A stretch of DNA of 64,000 bases from Methylomarinum sp964397365 (lineage in GTDB: Bacteria > Pseudomonadota > Gammaproteobacteria > Methylococcales > Methylomonadaceae): positions 35,470 through 99,469 of the forward strand of contig CAYNIU010000001.1 of the NCBI GenBank assembly GCA_964397365.1, read 5' to 3'. Under the pieces are notes generated by a model. The model made no database searches. It had not been told where the DNA came from and worked only from the letters and a program-made list of their open reading frames with translations. Positions 36,029 through 44,204 of the stretch are shown here, one piece after another; position 1 is the stretch's first letter, and each line of letters opens with the position of its first letter. The position numbers and the translations under genes were made by a program.

Positions 36029-36505
36029 ATGATATACGATATGAAACCCGAAGACATTGTTGGGGAATATAAGGAGGTGGCTTTAAATCTTTATCATTCA
36101 ATTACGCGGAAAATATTATATACAGAAATTGAGACTCCTTATCCAGATGGTAAGCTGATAGTCTCTACGACTACGCCAGAAGGTATTATTACTCATGTTA
36201 ACCAATCGTTTATTGACATGTCCGGTTATTCGGAAGAAGAATTAGTTGGTGCGCCACATTCAATTTTAAGACATCCTGATATGCCCCCGGCTGCTTTTAA
36301 AGATCTTTGGGATACAGTCGCTAGAGGGGAAAAGTGGCAAGGGTTTGTTAAAAACCTGCGCAAGGATGGCGGCTATTACTGGGTAAAAGCTACGGTTATT
36401 CCCAATGTCAGAAATGGCAAGCTTATGGGCTACACTTCGGTACGCAGAAAACCGTCCCGCACCAGAGTGGAAGAATGTATAAAGCTTTATCCAACGCTTT
36501 TTTAA
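36029..36505 (+). CDS. Stand-alone Aer-type PAS sensor
   Basis: A 158-residue protein that is essentially one PAS domain. It shares the Aer hallmark segment SILRHPDMPPAAFKDLW and KNLRKDGGYYWVKA with the receptor at 17513. There is no output domain, so it must signal by protein contact. Aer PAS domains bind FAD. Here it may report redox state to the GTPase/roadblock proteins encoded just upstream. That is inference. Confidence 0.9.
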   Translation: MIYDMKPEDIVGEYKEVALNLYHSITRKILYTEIETPYPDGKLIVSTTTPEGIITHVNQSFIDMSGYSEEELVGAPHSILRHPDMPPAAFKDLWDTVARGEKWQGFVKNLRKDGGYYWVKATVIPNVRNGKLMGYTSVRRKPSRTRVEECIKLYPTLF

Positions 36506-36515
36506 CTGGGAGATT

Positions 36516-37265
36516 ATGATGTCTTATACGTTTACTGTCAGCCCTGACTTTACTCCCGATCATCTGTCTGGGTGGTATATTTTTAACACTTGGTTGCAAA
36601 AACAAACCGGAGAAGGAATTCACCTGGAAATGTATAATAATTTTTACAGCCAGAGAGAGGCAATAAAGGATGATTTGGTGGATTTGATTTATGCCAATCC
36701 GTTTGATGCGGCCATGTTGGTGAGGGAAAAAGGTTTCAAGCCTTTAGTCAAAGCTTCGGGGGAATCAGATGAAGCTATTATAGCTGTCAACGCTACCAAT
36801 AAAGTAGAGGATGTTACGCATTTATCGCCCGGTATTAAAGTGGCCTATACGGAAGACCCCGATGTTCAAATGATGGGAATGATTATGCTGGAACCCGGAG
36901 ATCTGGATACCGACAATACAACTCCGGTTTTATCGGATAGCTATGTAGTGGTGGCTAAACATTTGTTGAAAGGAGAGGCCGATGTGGGGATTTTTTTAGC
37001 GGAAGCTTATGATGATTTGTCATCGGTGATTCGCAAACAGCTTAAAGTGCTGGTCAGAAGCCAAATCAGCGTAATTCACCATTCATTGTTGGTTGGACCT
37101 GGGCTGTTGCATAAGCGTTCTGAAATTCAGAAGTTATTGGTGAATATGAGTCATGATGAAAAAGGACAAGGTGTTTTGAAAAACTTGGGCTTTACAGCGT
37201 GGGAAAAAGTGGATGATGAAGACATGGAATTTATGATTGATCTGATGGATACCTTGGTGACCTGA
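36516..37265 (+). CDS. Cytoplasmic PhnD-like substrate-binding-fold protein
   Basis: A 249-residue protein with the PhnD/transferrin-like periplasmic-binding fold pattern: NNFYSQREAIKDDLVDLIYANPFDAAMLV, KVAYTEDPDVQMMGM and VAKHLLKGEADVGIFL. It starts MMSYTFTVSPDFTP with no signal peptide or lipobox and has no ABC transporter neighbours. It therefore probably acts inside the cell as a ligand sensor or docking module of the GTPase cluster. Its TGA overlaps the ATG of the nucleotidase gene. Confidence 0.8.
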   Translation: MMSYTFTVSPDFTPDHLSGWYIFNTWLQKQTGEGIHLEMYNNFYSQREAIKDDLVDLIYANPFDAAMLVREKGFKPLVKASGESDEAIIAVNATNKVEDVTHLSPGIKVAYTEDPDVQMMGMIMLEPGDLDTDNTTPVLSDSYVVVAKHLLKGEADVGIFLAEAYDDLSSVIRKQLKVLVRSQISVIHHSLLVGPGLLHKRSEIQKLLVNMSHDEKGQGVLKNLGFTAWEKVDDEDMEFMIDLMDTLVT

Positions 37266-38155
37266 TGGTTATGCAGAAGCTGGTGGTGGCTGTTTCATCC
37301 CGGGCATTATTTAATCTGGATGAATCGCATAGCGTTTTTGAGCAGGAAGGCAAGGACGCTTTTTGTCGCTATCAAATAAAACATGAAGATGAGATTCTGG
37401 AACCTGGGTTCGGTTTTTCTTTGGTTCAAAAGTTTCTCAGTATCAATCAATCATTTCCTGAGTCACCCCTGGTTGAGATCGTGCTTCTTTCACAGAACAG
37501 CGCGGATACCGGCTTACGAATTTTCAATTCAATCAGTCATTATCAGTTAAATATAAACAGGGCGGCGTTTACCAGCGGGGTCTCACCTTATGGTTATATT
37601 CCGGCATTCGGGGTACATTTATTTCTGTCGGCAAATAATGAGGATGTAGAAAAGGCGTTAGCCGCTGGATATGCTGCGGCAACTATCGTGTGTGGTTCAA
37701 GCGGAAATCAGTCCGAGCAGTTACGTATTGCTTTTGATGGTGATGCGGTATTGTTTTCAGACGAATCGGAGCAGATTTATCAGCGACAGGGTCTGGATGC
37801 GTTTACTGAAAATGAACGCAATGAGGCTCACAAGCCTCTGGCTGGTGGGCCATTTAAAGAGTTTTTGGCCGCTTTGCATCGTATTCAGACACATTTTCAG
37901 CAGAGTGAATCTCCTATCAGGACGGCATTGGTCACCGCTCGCGCGGCGCCGGCTCATGAGCGTGTTGTGCGTACTTTGAGAGATTGGGATATTCGTATTG
38001 ATGAAGCGTTTTTTTTAGGCGGTATGCAGAAAGGGCCTTTTTTAAAGGCTTTTGGCGCCGATATATTCTTTGATGATCAAAAGGGACATTGCCAGTCTGC
38101 TGAGCATCATCAAATTGCAGCCGCCCATGTCCCTCATGGGGTTATCCAAAGCTGA
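37265..38155 (+). CDS. Cytosolic 5'-nucleotidase (NT5C1-like)
   Basis: A 296-residue protein resembling the cytosolic 5'-nucleotidase family (Pfam 5_nucleotid, PF06189). Evidence is the N-terminal VAVSSRALFNLDESH segment, the central IAFDGDAVLFSDESE haloacid-dehalogenase-type Asp motif and the C-terminal IFFDDQKGHC. The family hydrolyses nucleoside monophosphates. It overlaps the PhnD-like gene by one base (TGATG). A nucleotidase ending a GTPase operon may adjust a nucleotide signal, but a salvage role is equally possible. Its 3' end overlaps the convergent gene by 14 bp. Confidence 0.88.
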   Translation: MVMQKLVVAVSSRALFNLDESHSVFEQEGKDAFCRYQIKHEDEILEPGFGFSLVQKFLSINQSFPESPLVEIVLLSQNSADTGLRIFNSISHYQLNINRAAFTSGVSPYGYIPAFGVHLFLSANNEDVEKALAAGYAAATIVCGSSGNQSEQLRIAFDGDAVLFSDESEQIYQRQGLDAFTENERNEAHKPLAGGPFKEFLAALHRIQTHFQQSESPIRTALVTARAAPAHERVVRTLRDWDIRIDEAFFLGGMQKGPFLKAFGADIFFDDQKGHCQSAEHHQIAAAHVPHGVIQS

Positions 38156-39662
38156 TCTGATAACGAACAAAGAACGGGCTGTATTCCTCAAGTGAATCGA
38201 GTTTGGCTGTTTTATTATTGAATGCTATCTCGGAACCGTTGTGATATCTTGCCGTTGCCAGCAAAACCTCAGGGTGCTCAGTTGTTTCATTGATAACAAT
38301 AACTGTTTTGCTGTTTTTTTTGTCAGTGTCAATATTATAAACTGCCAGCTGACCATGAAATTTTTCAATTAAAAATTGAACTGTATTTAAAGACACTACC
38401 ACTTTCTGTTGTCTGATTATTCCGGAGATTACCGCATTGCTTTTATTAATCAGAATGATGGGTTCACCATTGAAATGATGGGATGTTTTGCATTCGACTA
38501 TTAGAAAATTGTCATTTGAGGTTTTAAGGCATTTGACAGGTTCGCCCATTTTAATCATTGCCGGTGATGTTTTTTTCTTCAGAGCATTCGCCGAATCGTT
38601 GAAAAAGTTTTTTTCATAATCCAGCGGTTCCAGCGACATGGCATATCCATGTTTATTATCTGCTATTTCAGCGCTGAGTTTATGAATCTTTATGATTTTT
38701 TCGCGTTCATGCAGAAACTCACAAATAGCCTGAAATCCAGACAACATATTAAATATCACCGGCGCAGAAGGGATGCTGTCGATAATCTGTTTTTTGTATC
38801 CAGAGAGTAGTCGAAATAATCTACTTAATTCGCTGTCGCTAATGTTGCTTGAAAACGAACTGGATTGAATAAGACTTTCAAGCGCTGAGGTGTCCATTGT
38901 CATATCCGTTTCATCAAAAAACTGATTGATCTGTGTGGTCTGATACGGTATTCCTCCTTTGAAATTCCAGCAAAACAGAGCAGTTTTTTGCTGACCGGTT
39001 TTTAATTTCAGTAAATGAAAATATTGATTGGCAAATGAATAAATCGCCAGACTGTCGTCGGCAGATAGCTTATGGGGAGAGGAAATTGTAAACAACAAAT
39101 TCCGTTTTAAAACGGCATTTATTGATGATAATGGTTTAAAGTCAGCAATTTTAACGCTAATATTTTGTTGCAGACACTTGTTGGCAACCGCGAAAGAGAA
39201 CAGTTCGCCACTTATATTCCATAAGGTCTCGGAAGGCATTTCATTAAATACACTGCTGATACGCAAATACTGGCCAATCAGTTGTAATGCATAATAAACC
39301 GCCTGTTGTTTCCGCTCTATTTCCAATGTCTTGGCATGGATCAGTGAATGAAAAGCCAGACTCAGGTTTCTGCATAACTGCATACTGAGTTTTGCTATTT
39401 TTATAGAGATGTGTTTATTTTTTTTATTTGGAGTATTGTTTAGCGTAGAGGACAAGGTGTTTGATAAATGGAGGGTTGTCGGAGTGAGTTTGATCAAAAC
39501 AGGAAAAACCAGTTGATGATCGTATTCAATCTTTCTTAACTGATTGATTGCTTTGTTCAACTGACTGCCTGCGTTGACAGTACTGAGCGAACTGATGGAT
39601 TCCAGCCATGTGGCGGCTGAATCATCGCTGAGTTCAAAAGGTAATGGGGTGCTATTTGACAT
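38142..39662 (-). CDS. Large protein of unknown function
   Basis: A 506-residue soluble protein, Ser/Asn/Lys-rich, with no motif I can name. The N terminus (FELSDDSAATWLESISSLST...INQLRKIEYDHQLVFPVLIKLTP) resembles the helical leader of several large proteobacterial signalling proteins. The C-terminal about 100 residues are beta-rich (VKCLKTSNDNFLIVECK, GIIRQQKVVVSL). A PilZ-like fold was considered, but I do not see a convincing RxxxR...D/NxSxxG signature. It is convergent with the nucleotidase gene and transcribed alone. Confidence 0.7.
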   Translation of the reverse strand: MSNSTPLPFELSDDSAATWLESISSLSTVNAGSQLNKAINQLRKIEYDHQLVFPVLIKLTPTTLHLSNTLSSTLNNTPNKKNKHISIKIAKLSMQLCRNLSLAFHSLIHAKTLEIERKQQAVYYALQLIGQYLRISSVFNEMPSETLWNISGELFSFAVANKCLQQNISVKIADFKPLSSINAVLKRNLLFTISSPHKLSADDSLAIYSFANQYFHLLKLKTGQQKTALFCWNFKGGIPYQTTQINQFFDETDMTMDTSALESLIQSSSFSSNISDSELSRLFRLLSGYKKQIIDSIPSAPVIFNMLSGFQAICEFLHEREKIIKIHKLSAEIADNKHGYAMSLEPLDYEKNFFNDSANALKKKTSPAMIKMGEPVKCLKTSNDNFLIVECKTSHHFNGEPIILINKSNAVISGIIRQQKVVVSLNTVQFLIEKFHGQLAVYNIDTDKKNSKTVIVINETTEHPEVLLATARYHNGSEIAFNNKTAKLDSLEEYSPFFVRYQISFG

Positions 39663-40204
39663 GGCGATATAACAGTATTTCAGAAAATATTATTTTGAAT
39701 TTCAGGTAACTATTCAGCATATTTATGTCATCAGTGACAAATAAGTTCATGTCGGATGGCATGAGCTTAAACAAGAATTTCGCTTGTGCATGGTGGACAG
39801 TGTCTATCTCTATTACCATTAAGTTAGGTCACTTTGTTAATTGTAGTGCTGGCTGTGAGTGCGGATTTTTATCCGCGCAGCGCGAATGCATTCGCACCTA
39901 CACGCAGACCTCGAAATTTCTTAACTTAAATAGCAGTGATGCCGTATTACATTTCTTACGCGAATTCAGGACGTTAATATGCTGGATAGTTACAATCTTA
40001 GTTAAATTGTGATTATTTTCTGAGAAAAACCCTGCATTTTTATTACTGTCAAAATGTTTTTTCAGGGAAAATCCAGAACTCTTTACCAGATGTCATAAGT
40101 TGTATTAGTTTGGACTTGGTCTGAACAGAAGAAGAGAAATAAAAGATTTATCGCCATTGAAAACTAATAACATCAGCCCTCGTACTGAATAAAATAGGAT
40201 AGAA
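39663..40204. other. Spacer with two GC hairpins
   Basis: A 542-bp spacer with no convincing gene; the 95-codon frame at 39725-40012 has no family features. At 39861-39895 lie GCGGAT-TTTT-ATCCGC and a perfect 14-bp palindrome, GCGAATGCATTCGC (39882-39895), in otherwise AT-rich DNA. These look like a REP-type or protein-binding element. Confidence 0.5.
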
Positions 40205-40618
40205 ATGTCTGTTTCAAAGCAGCAAATTATTGTGATAACGGTGACATTAGCTGTTGCATTAATTGTTATTACGCCTTTATGTGGATGGATATTTTATTGT
40301 GGCTGTACCTGGCCCGGCTTGGGTTTGGATTCGGGCTGTAATTTCTATAGTAATATGGTTTTGCATAAATGTCCTTGGTGTGTTTCTTTAAAATCTGGCG
40401 TATTTGCTGTTTTACTGTCCGTGTTTGCCGGATTAACCGCGGCTTTTAAATGGGGGGGAGGAAAAGCAGGTATCGGAGAAATTTGCAGAGGCATTGTTGT
40501 CGGTCTGACTGTGTTTTTTTGTACAGCAGTTATTTGGGGTTGGGTTACGGCTTTATTGCAAGGATATTCTTTGTATTGGACAGTGTTTTTAGACGCTACG
40601 ATCAATTATGTATTTTAA
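40205..40618 (+). CDS. Small cysteine-rich membrane protein, unknown
   Basis: A 137-residue protein with three membrane segments (about 8-31, 63-82, 95-118). The loop between the first two carries Cys32, Cys34, Cys45 and a CPWC motif (Cys56, Cys59), and Cys26 sits in the first helix. This spacing suggests disulphide chemistry or metal binding. It is preceded by GGATAGAA. It overlaps the 3' end of the convergent GGDEF-EAL gene by 17 bp. No family is recognised. Confidence 0.7.
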   Translation: MSVSKQQIIVITVTLAVALIVITPLCGWIFYCGCTWPGLGLDSGCNFYSNMVLHKCPWCVSLKSGVFAVLLSVFAGLTAAFKWGGGKAGIGEICRGIVVGLTVFFCTAVIWGWVTALLQGYSLYWTVFLDATINYVF

Positions 40619-43031
40619 TGAATTTTTCAAATTCATTTAAAGGTAAGGGCTTACTGAAATAATATCCCTGGGCATAGCGACATTGTGGATTTAACAGAGC
40701 CAATTGTTGTTGGTTCTCAACGCCGGTTGCAATGACTTTGATACCCAGTTTGTTGGCCAGGGTGATAATGGTTTCCACTAATATGGCATTGGTAGGATCG
40801 TCAATCATACTGTGAATATAAGAACGGTCAATTTTTATCACATCTACCGGAAATTTTTTCAAGTAACTCAAAGAAGAGTAACCGGTACCAAAACCATCCA
40901 GGGAAATGTGAATGCCTTCCCGTTTTAATTTTTCGATGCTATTCAGGTAGTTGTATTTTTCGTCAATAAATATTTTTTCGGAAATTTCGAAAGTAATGCA
41001 GTCCGGCGGTATTTGCTTGTTTTTTAAAATACTCAGCCATTTGATATGACATTCGGATAAATTGTATTGGGCAACGGATTGATTCAATGATATTTGCATG
41101 AGGGGTAACTCTAAGGTTGACCAGCGCTGAAGATTGCTGGCAACTTCTTCTATAACCCAATTACCGATTTCCCGAATCAGGCCGCTGTCTTCTGCAACAG
41201 GAATAAAATCATTTAACGGAACATAGCCAGATTGTGGCTGATTCCAGCGCAGTAGGGTTTCGGCGCAGGCCACCTTGTGCGTGATGACATCCATTATGGG
41301 CTGATAATGCAGAGTGAATTCCCGGTTAGTCATTGCTAAGCGCATATCGTCAATCAGTTGCAGGCGTTTTTCTGTTTCTTGCTGTAATGCCCGGGTATAA
41401 AAGTAGTAGCTGTTATGGCCGTTATTTTTGGCCATATACATAGCGCTGTCAGCATTTTCCTGTAAGCGTTCACTATTATCACCATCATCCGGGAAGATAG
41501 TGATACCGATACTTCCGGAAATGAAAATTTCTTGTTGATCAATGAATACAGGTTGTTTAAAGGTATCGAATATCTTGCGGACAATTAATTCCGCGTCAGT
41601 TGCCTTATCCAGTTCAGGTACAATAATGGAAAATTCATCGCCGCCTAATCTGGCAACAGTATCCGAATTTCTGACTGCTGTTTGCAGCTTTTTAGCCGTT
41701 TCCTGAAGAAGAATATCGCCGGCATGATGACCGAGGCTATCGTTTACCCATTTGAATTTATCCAGATCCAACAGCATTAAGGCGAGTTTACTGTTATTTC
41801 GTTTTGTCAGTTTGACCGCATTATTCAACCTGTCCAGAAATAAGCTGCGATTCGGTAGCTGAGTTAATGGATCATAATTAGCCTGAAATTGAATGGATTC
41901 TTCATGCGCTTTTTGTTGGCTGATATCCCTTAATACTGAAATTGATTGGGAAATACGGCCAGTGGCGTCTTTCAGGATAGAAATTGATTGCCAGACCGGA
42001 ATATAATGGCCATCGCGATGGCGAATCAAAACTTCACCTTGCCAGAAATTTTTGTTTTTCAGGTGCTCGGCTACGTGTTTAAAAAATGCCTTATCAAATT
42101 TTTCAGTATTGAGAACAACTGATTTCTGTTTAAGGATTTCCTGTTCTGAATAGCCACTGATTACGGTGAAAGCATTATTAACCGAAATAATCCGTTTTTT
42201 AGCGTCAGTGATAAAAACAGCATCTGCTGTGTTGTCCAGAAAAGACAGTTTCAGTCGTAAGTTTTGGTCGCTGAGTGAGTGTGAGGACAGTATTTGTAAA
42301 TTACCATGTAATCGCTTGACTATTCCATTGTTATCAACATCAGCATTAATCCGGGTGTGATAAGTGGTTATCTGGATATTATCTGATAAATAACGGAAAC
42401 AGTATTCAACCGGTTCGTGGGAAAATAAACAAATATTATTTTGTGTTTTAAATCGGGCTAAATCTTCCAGATGAATTTTTGCTGTGAATTCATCATAGGT
42501 TAATGTAGATTGAACTGAATTTTGTGGTGGTGACCAATATACAAGATTCTGCGATGGAAAATATTCCCAGTGTGACGTTTTTGGAAGATGGCTTGTTTTT
42601 GAAGGAAGGTGAGTGATGCTTTTTGGCTTTTTTAAGGGTATTTTTCGGGGCTGATGTTTTTCAAAAATCTGGAAAACGCTCAGGGTGAGGTGGTCAAAAT
42701 ATTTCTGGATTAAGCTTTTTTTTATAACATTGTCAATACATCCCAAATGCATTGCTTTAGTTATCTGTTTGCAGTCCTTTTCGGCGCTGACAATAATAAC
42801 AGGCGGCATGGTTCGCTGTGTTTTTAAACGTTCCAGCAAAGCAAAGGCATTGGGTGTGGGCGTCAAAAAGTCAACAATTAACAAATCATATGGGTGACGA
42901 TGTATTATAGTAGTGAACTCTTGTTCATTATCTGTTGTGGTGACTTGGTAACCTTTCCACTCAAGGCGCATTTTGACTTGAGAGCTTAAAAAGCTATTAC
43001 TGTCCAGATAGAGTATACGAAAATTACCCAT
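40602..43031 (-). CDS. REC-PAS-GGDEF-EAL protein with degenerate EAL site
   Basis: An 809-residue protein. The receiver domain (about 5-125) has the acceptor Asp in LLIVDFLT. A PAS fold with S-box-type linker follows (about 255-375: ISVNNAFTVISGYSEQEIL, NFWQGEVLIRHRDGHYIPVW), then GGDEF (RLGGDEFSIIV, intact) and EAL. In the EAL domain ETLLRW and EISEK are kept. DDFG, however, is DGFG, and the AEGVE glutamate, the general base in EAL enzymes such as RocR, is Thr in VIATGVE. Phosphodiesterase activity is probably lost, leaving a cyclase or c-di-GMP-binding role. Confidence 0.93.
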   Translation of the reverse strand: MGNFRILYLDSNSFLSSQVKMRLEWKGYQVTTTDNEQEFTTIIHRHPYDLLIVDFLTPTPNAFALLERLKTQRTMPPVIIVSAEKDCKQITKAMHLGCIDNVIKKSLIQKYFDHLTLSVFQIFEKHQPRKIPLKKPKSITHLPSKTSHLPKTSHWEYFPSQNLVYWSPPQNSVQSTLTYDEFTAKIHLEDLARFKTQNNICLFSHEPVEYCFRYLSDNIQITTYHTRINADVDNNGIVKRLHGNLQILSSHSLSDQNLRLKLSFLDNTADAVFITDAKKRIISVNNAFTVISGYSEQEILKQKSVVLNTEKFDKAFFKHVAEHLKNKNFWQGEVLIRHRDGHYIPVWQSISILKDATGRISQSISVLRDISQQKAHEESIQFQANYDPLTQLPNRSLFLDRLNNAVKLTKRNNSKLALMLLDLDKFKWVNDSLGHHAGDILLQETAKKLQTAVRNSDTVARLGGDEFSIIVPELDKATDAELIVRKIFDTFKQPVFIDQQEIFISGSIGITIFPDDGDNSERLQENADSAMYMAKNNGHNSYYFYTRALQQETEKRLQLIDDMRLAMTNREFTLHYQPIMDVITHKVACAETLLRWNQPQSGYVPLNDFIPVAEDSGLIREIGNWVIEEVASNLQRWSTLELPLMQISLNQSVAQYNLSECHIKWLSILKNKQIPPDCITFEISEKIFIDEKYNYLNSIEKLKREGIHISLDGFGTGYSSLSYLKKFPVDVIKIDRSYIHSMIDDPTNAILVETIITLANKLGIKVIATGVENQQQLALLNPQCRYAQGYYFSKPLPLNEFEKFIKIHN

Positions 43032-43332
43032 AAAGTTAATAGAGAAAAGATAGAAAGTTTATTGCATGGGTATAGCTGTCAGGCATACACATGTAATAGT
43101 TGGTTTATAGGGCGCCGCGCTTATACTATTTCAGAAAAATTGAAACACACAATATGTAGAACTACCTATGTATCAGCGATAGACCGCGTATTGTATATCA
43201 TAACATTGGTATAGCTATATCTATTTAATAGTGAGCAGGTATTAGCCAACACCTTGAATTTTCAGATCATGCCGGTTTTTTCGGGGGGATATGGTTTTGT
43301 TGTGAAACTTTAAATTATTGGATAATTTGAGT
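43032..43332. other. Divergent spacer
   Basis: No gene or clear terminator. Bases 43257-43277 repeat exactly 21 nt found inside the ODP-like gene at 4335-4355 (AATTTTCAGATCATGCCGGT plus one more T); flanking bases do not match. Confidence 0.4.
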
Positions 43333-43830
43333 ATGTATTTTTTTATCATTTTGAGTTTGCTGATCAGTTATCTGGTTCATATTGAGCATAGGTGGTTAAT
43401 ATTTTTACTTTCGCCAATATCGCTGTACATAGGATTATTCGGGGTGGTTATGGCTTCAATACTGGCTTTACTCAAAAAACTTCCCTATAGCATTTGGTAT
43501 GATTGGTTTGCAAGCAGCACCTTGTTGATATGGTATTACCACTGGTATCCTGACTTTCGCGATGGCTCTCCGATTTTTTATTTCTTCCCATTGTATTTTG
43601 CTTTGATTAGCGCGTTATTTTCCATCTTGTTTATCAAGCAACGGGAACAAATAGAAAAAGAAACGCTTGACTTTTTACAATGGCTGTCTGATTCCGGTCG
43701 TTTTAATCCGGCTGTTATTGTGGTGTTGGTGGGGCTGGGGTTGTTATTGACGCAACATTTCCTGCTCTATCCAGTAGCTATCACACTGTTGGTTGTGCGC
43801 TACGCTTTAGCTGCCACTTTGGAGAAATGA
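43333..43830 (+). CDS. Membrane protein of unknown function
   Basis: About 165 residues from ATG 43333 (MYFFIILSLLISYLV). The frame is open from TTG 43318, and no good ribosome-binding site favours either. Four or five hydrophobic segments are separated by a short charged stretch (FIKQREQIEKETLDFLQWL). No family recognised. It is followed by a spacer with DnaA-box-like sites. Confidence 0.65.
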   Translation: MYFFIILSLLISYLVHIEHRWLIFLLSPISLYIGLFGVVMASILALLKKLPYSIWYDWFASSTLLIWYYHWYPDFRDGSPIFYFFPLYFALISALFSILFIKQREQIEKETLDFLQWLSDSGRFNPAVIVVLVGLGLLLTQHFLLYPVAITLLVVRYALAATLEK

Positions 43831-44204
43831 GCGGAAATACACTAAATCTACTGTTGACTTTTTGTAAGTGTAGAAGAATAAATAGAAAATAAAGTTGCCC
43901 ACAAAAGCTGTGGATAACTCTGTGGATTATATGCGAGAAGCCGCTGTTAAGTCCCGTGTTTATTACAGCTCTGTTAAATTGTATAAAAAATATACAGAAC
44001 ATGTTGAATTTAAATATCAATAGCTTACGTTTGTTTGATAACAGTTGACAGTGTGTTTTTTGTGTAATCGACGGGTATGCGGGATAAATTTAGTGAGATG
44101 TGTATAGTTGCTTTTGCTGATAGAGTTTTCTTTTCTGCAGAAGTTGTATGAAAATTGATTTAAAACTCACGGCAATTGATCTGATAAACAGAGAGGAATT
44201 ATTC
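43831..44204. other. Spacer containing paired DnaA-box-like sites
   Basis: A 374-bp spacer before the methyltransferase start. Apart from the two DnaA-like 9-mers at 43909-43929, nothing clear is seen. An in-frame upstream ATG at 44148 would extend the next gene by 19 residues. Confidence 0.5.
43909..43929 (-). promoter_or_regulatory. Two DnaA-box-like 9-mers
   Basis: TGTGGATAA (43909-43917) is the reverse complement of a perfect TTATCCACA DnaA box. TGTGGATTA (43921-43929) differs by one base and starts 12 bp away in the same orientation. No dnaA, dnaN or gyrB is nearby, so this is not an origin by context. DnaA-titration or DnaA-regulated transcription is possible. Confidence 0.4.

Noticed and set aside
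38142..39662. PilZ c-di-GMP receptor assignment for the 506-residue protein
   Set aside because: The beta-rich C terminus is suggestive, but the RxxxR and D/NxSxxG signature residues are not convincingly present.
39725..40012. 95-codon plus-strand frame in a long spacer
   Set aside because: It runs through the hairpin/palindrome element and has no coding signature.
43905..43930. Replication origin suggested by two DnaA-like boxes
   Set aside because: Only two boxes, no AT-rich unwinding repeats recognised and no origin-associated genes nearby.
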